Shown here piece after piece: positions 63,126 through 64,000 of a DNA stretch of 64,000 bases. The number at the start of each line of letters is the position of its first letter. Position 1 is the stretch's first letter. This DNA is from Cryobacterium ruanii (lineage in GTDB: Bacteria > Actinomycetota > Actinomycetes > Actinomycetales > Microbacteriaceae): contig NZ_SOHK01000012.1 of the NCBI RefSeq assembly GCF_004404055.1, positions 124,001 through 188,000 of the forward strand. The letters run 5' to 3'. Both the position numbers and the translations under genes were made by a program. The notes beneath the pieces were generated by a model, which saw only the letters and a list, made by a program, of their open reading frames with translations, had not been told where the DNA came from and did not search any database.

Positions 63126-64000
63126 ACGTTCGGCAGCAGCGATGAGGGCGCGCAACCCTGGCCGTCGACGAAGTTGAGGCAGTCGTCGAAGATGACCGGG
63201 AACGTTTCAAGGGTCGAATCTCCGAACCAATCGTTGTAGAACAGCCAGAAATTGAGGTTGCCGTAGGTGGAACAGGCGTCGCCCTCGTCGCCGGCGTTCT
63301 CGACGGCCACGGGGTTGGGCTGGTACGGCGTGTAGTTGTACAGGTTGGCGGTGGCCTGGTTGTCGATGACCACGGCGGAGGCCCCGCACTCGGCATTGGG
63401 GTTGAAACCGACGTCGACAGAACCGATCTGGAAGGCCCGGTCGGGCTCCTGCGTGTACTGCCGAAACTGCCAGGCCGCGTTGTAGACCTGGTTGAAGAAT
63501 CCGAAGTACTGGGCGTCGCAGTCCGCGGTGTCCGGGCAGCCATAGCCGGTGGCGCGCAGGTAACCGGATGCCGTGGGCCGGGTCAACAGCGACTGCTCCT
63601 TCTGCAGCAGCACCAACAACACCTCGGGGCTGATCGTGCAGGCCGCCGCGATCTTCGCGATGATGCGAGCGGCCGTCTCGTTCTCGGCACCGACGTAGGG
63701 CAGGCAGTGGCCATCGCCCTTGGCCGGTTGGCTGGTCGTCGTCTCGCGGTACTCCCAGAGGCACGGCACGTCGTCGCTCGGGCGGCAGGATCGCTCCTCG
63801 AGGAAATCCTGAATCTGCACCGCGGTGAGGGCGTCGGGGTTGAAGAAGTTGTAGTCGCTGATGATGAAGCCGGGGTCGAACGTAGCCGGGTCGCTGGCTG
63901 CCGGGATAGCGGTTGCCGGCAGCGGTGCCGCGGTGACCGACGTCGCCGGCAGTGCGATGAGCGTCGCTGCAAGCCCGAGCAGGGCCATCCCGGTCGCCAG
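63110..64000 (-). CDS. Secreted protein of unknown function, N-terminus at or beyond window end
   Basis: The frame is open to the window edge. It shows a signal peptide (ALLGLAATLIALPATSVTAAPLPA) and a mature part of about 270 residues with many cysteines (RSCRPSDDVPCLWE, GHCLPY, AACTI, GCPDTADCDAQYFG, DDCLNFVDGQGCAP) probably in disulfides. The sequence ARIIAKIAAACTISPEVLLVLLQKEQSLLT resembles the glutamate-containing helix of lysozyme-like or transglycosylase folds, which is only a hint. ATG 63988 is the first start inside the window, but the true start may lie outside. Confidence 0.75.
   Translation of the reverse strand: MATGMALLGLAATLIALPATSVTAAPLPATAIPAASDPATFDPGFIISDYNFFNPDALTAVQIQDFLEERSCRPSDDVPCLWEYRETTTSQPAKGDGHCLPYVGAENETAARIIAKIAAACTISPEVLLVLLQKEQSLLTRPTASGYLRATGYGCPDTADCDAQYFGFFNQVYNAAWQFRQYTQEPDRAFQIGSVDVGFNPNAECGASAVVIDNQATANLYNYTPYQPNPVAVENAGDEGDACSTYGNLNFWLFYNDWFGDSTLETFPVIFDDCLNFVDGQGCAPSSLLPNVRAGG

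Overview
The window is high-GC DNA, dense with genes on both strands, and has the gene order of a Gram-positive actinobacterium. The block tRNA-Trp - secE - nusG - rplK - rplA, the MaoC pair next to murB, a class Ib nrdHIEF operon, a RamB-type regulator beside malate synthase and the long acidic N-terminal extension of NusG all point to Actinobacteria. Protein style (carotenoid UbiA/CrtI pair, AglEFG- and ChvE-type sugar ABC systems, many leaderless genes) suggests family Microbacteriaceae, perhaps near Cryobacterium or relatives; the family is an inference.

Layout. 0-7 kb: GNAT acetyltransferase, MaoC pair, murB, a PspC envelope-stress module (membrane protein divergent from a PspC-histidine kinase and LuxR regulator). 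7-13 kb: ABC-2 exporter, aminotransferase, UbiA prenyltransferase plus carotenoid-desaturase-like flavoprotein. 13-16 kb: tRNA-Trp, secE, nusG, rplK, rplA, closed by a strong terminator. 16-24 kb: aminobutyraldehyde-type dehydrogenase, an OppD-like ATPase with every catalytic motif degraded, ramB divergent from aceB, photolyase. 24-31 kb: MDR oxidoreductase, YqaJ-type nuclease, lipoprotein, OmpR-type two-component pair, MarR-MFS operon. 31-33 kb: rplJL behind an L10-type leader with an attenuator. 33-38 kb: LacI regulator and AglEFG-like sugar importer. 38-45 kb: ABC exporter, DUF305/DUF3105 pair, cystathionine beta-synthase and metB, AroE-like dehydrogenase. 45-50 kb: second LacI regulator and a complete ChvE-type sugar ABC operon. 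50-55 kb: nrdHIEF with a rich promoter. 55-64 kb: a reductase/methyltransferase pair matching 10-methyl fatty acid synthesis, universal stress protein, MFS, metallo-beta-lactamase-fold hydrolase, butanediol-type dehydrogenase, Nudix hydrolase with a split Nudix box, and a secreted protein cut by the window end.

Regulation can be read directly in several places: two LacI regulons each with a matched operator pair (13 of 14 bases identical), tandem NrdR-type boxes 32 bp apart lying on the nrd promoter, a perfect DnaA box upstream of it, a RamB-like box before ramB, and a MarR-type site. About ten genes have a -10 hexamer 6-7 nt before the start codon, the layout of leaderless mRNA. The octamer CGGATGCC/GGCATCCG occurs at least 37 times, far above a composition estimate of about 5, and two inverted copies form the stem of one terminator. 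I found no CRISPR array, insertion sequence or prophage and no obviously new multi-gene system; the best leads are the dead ABC ATPase and the repeated octamer.
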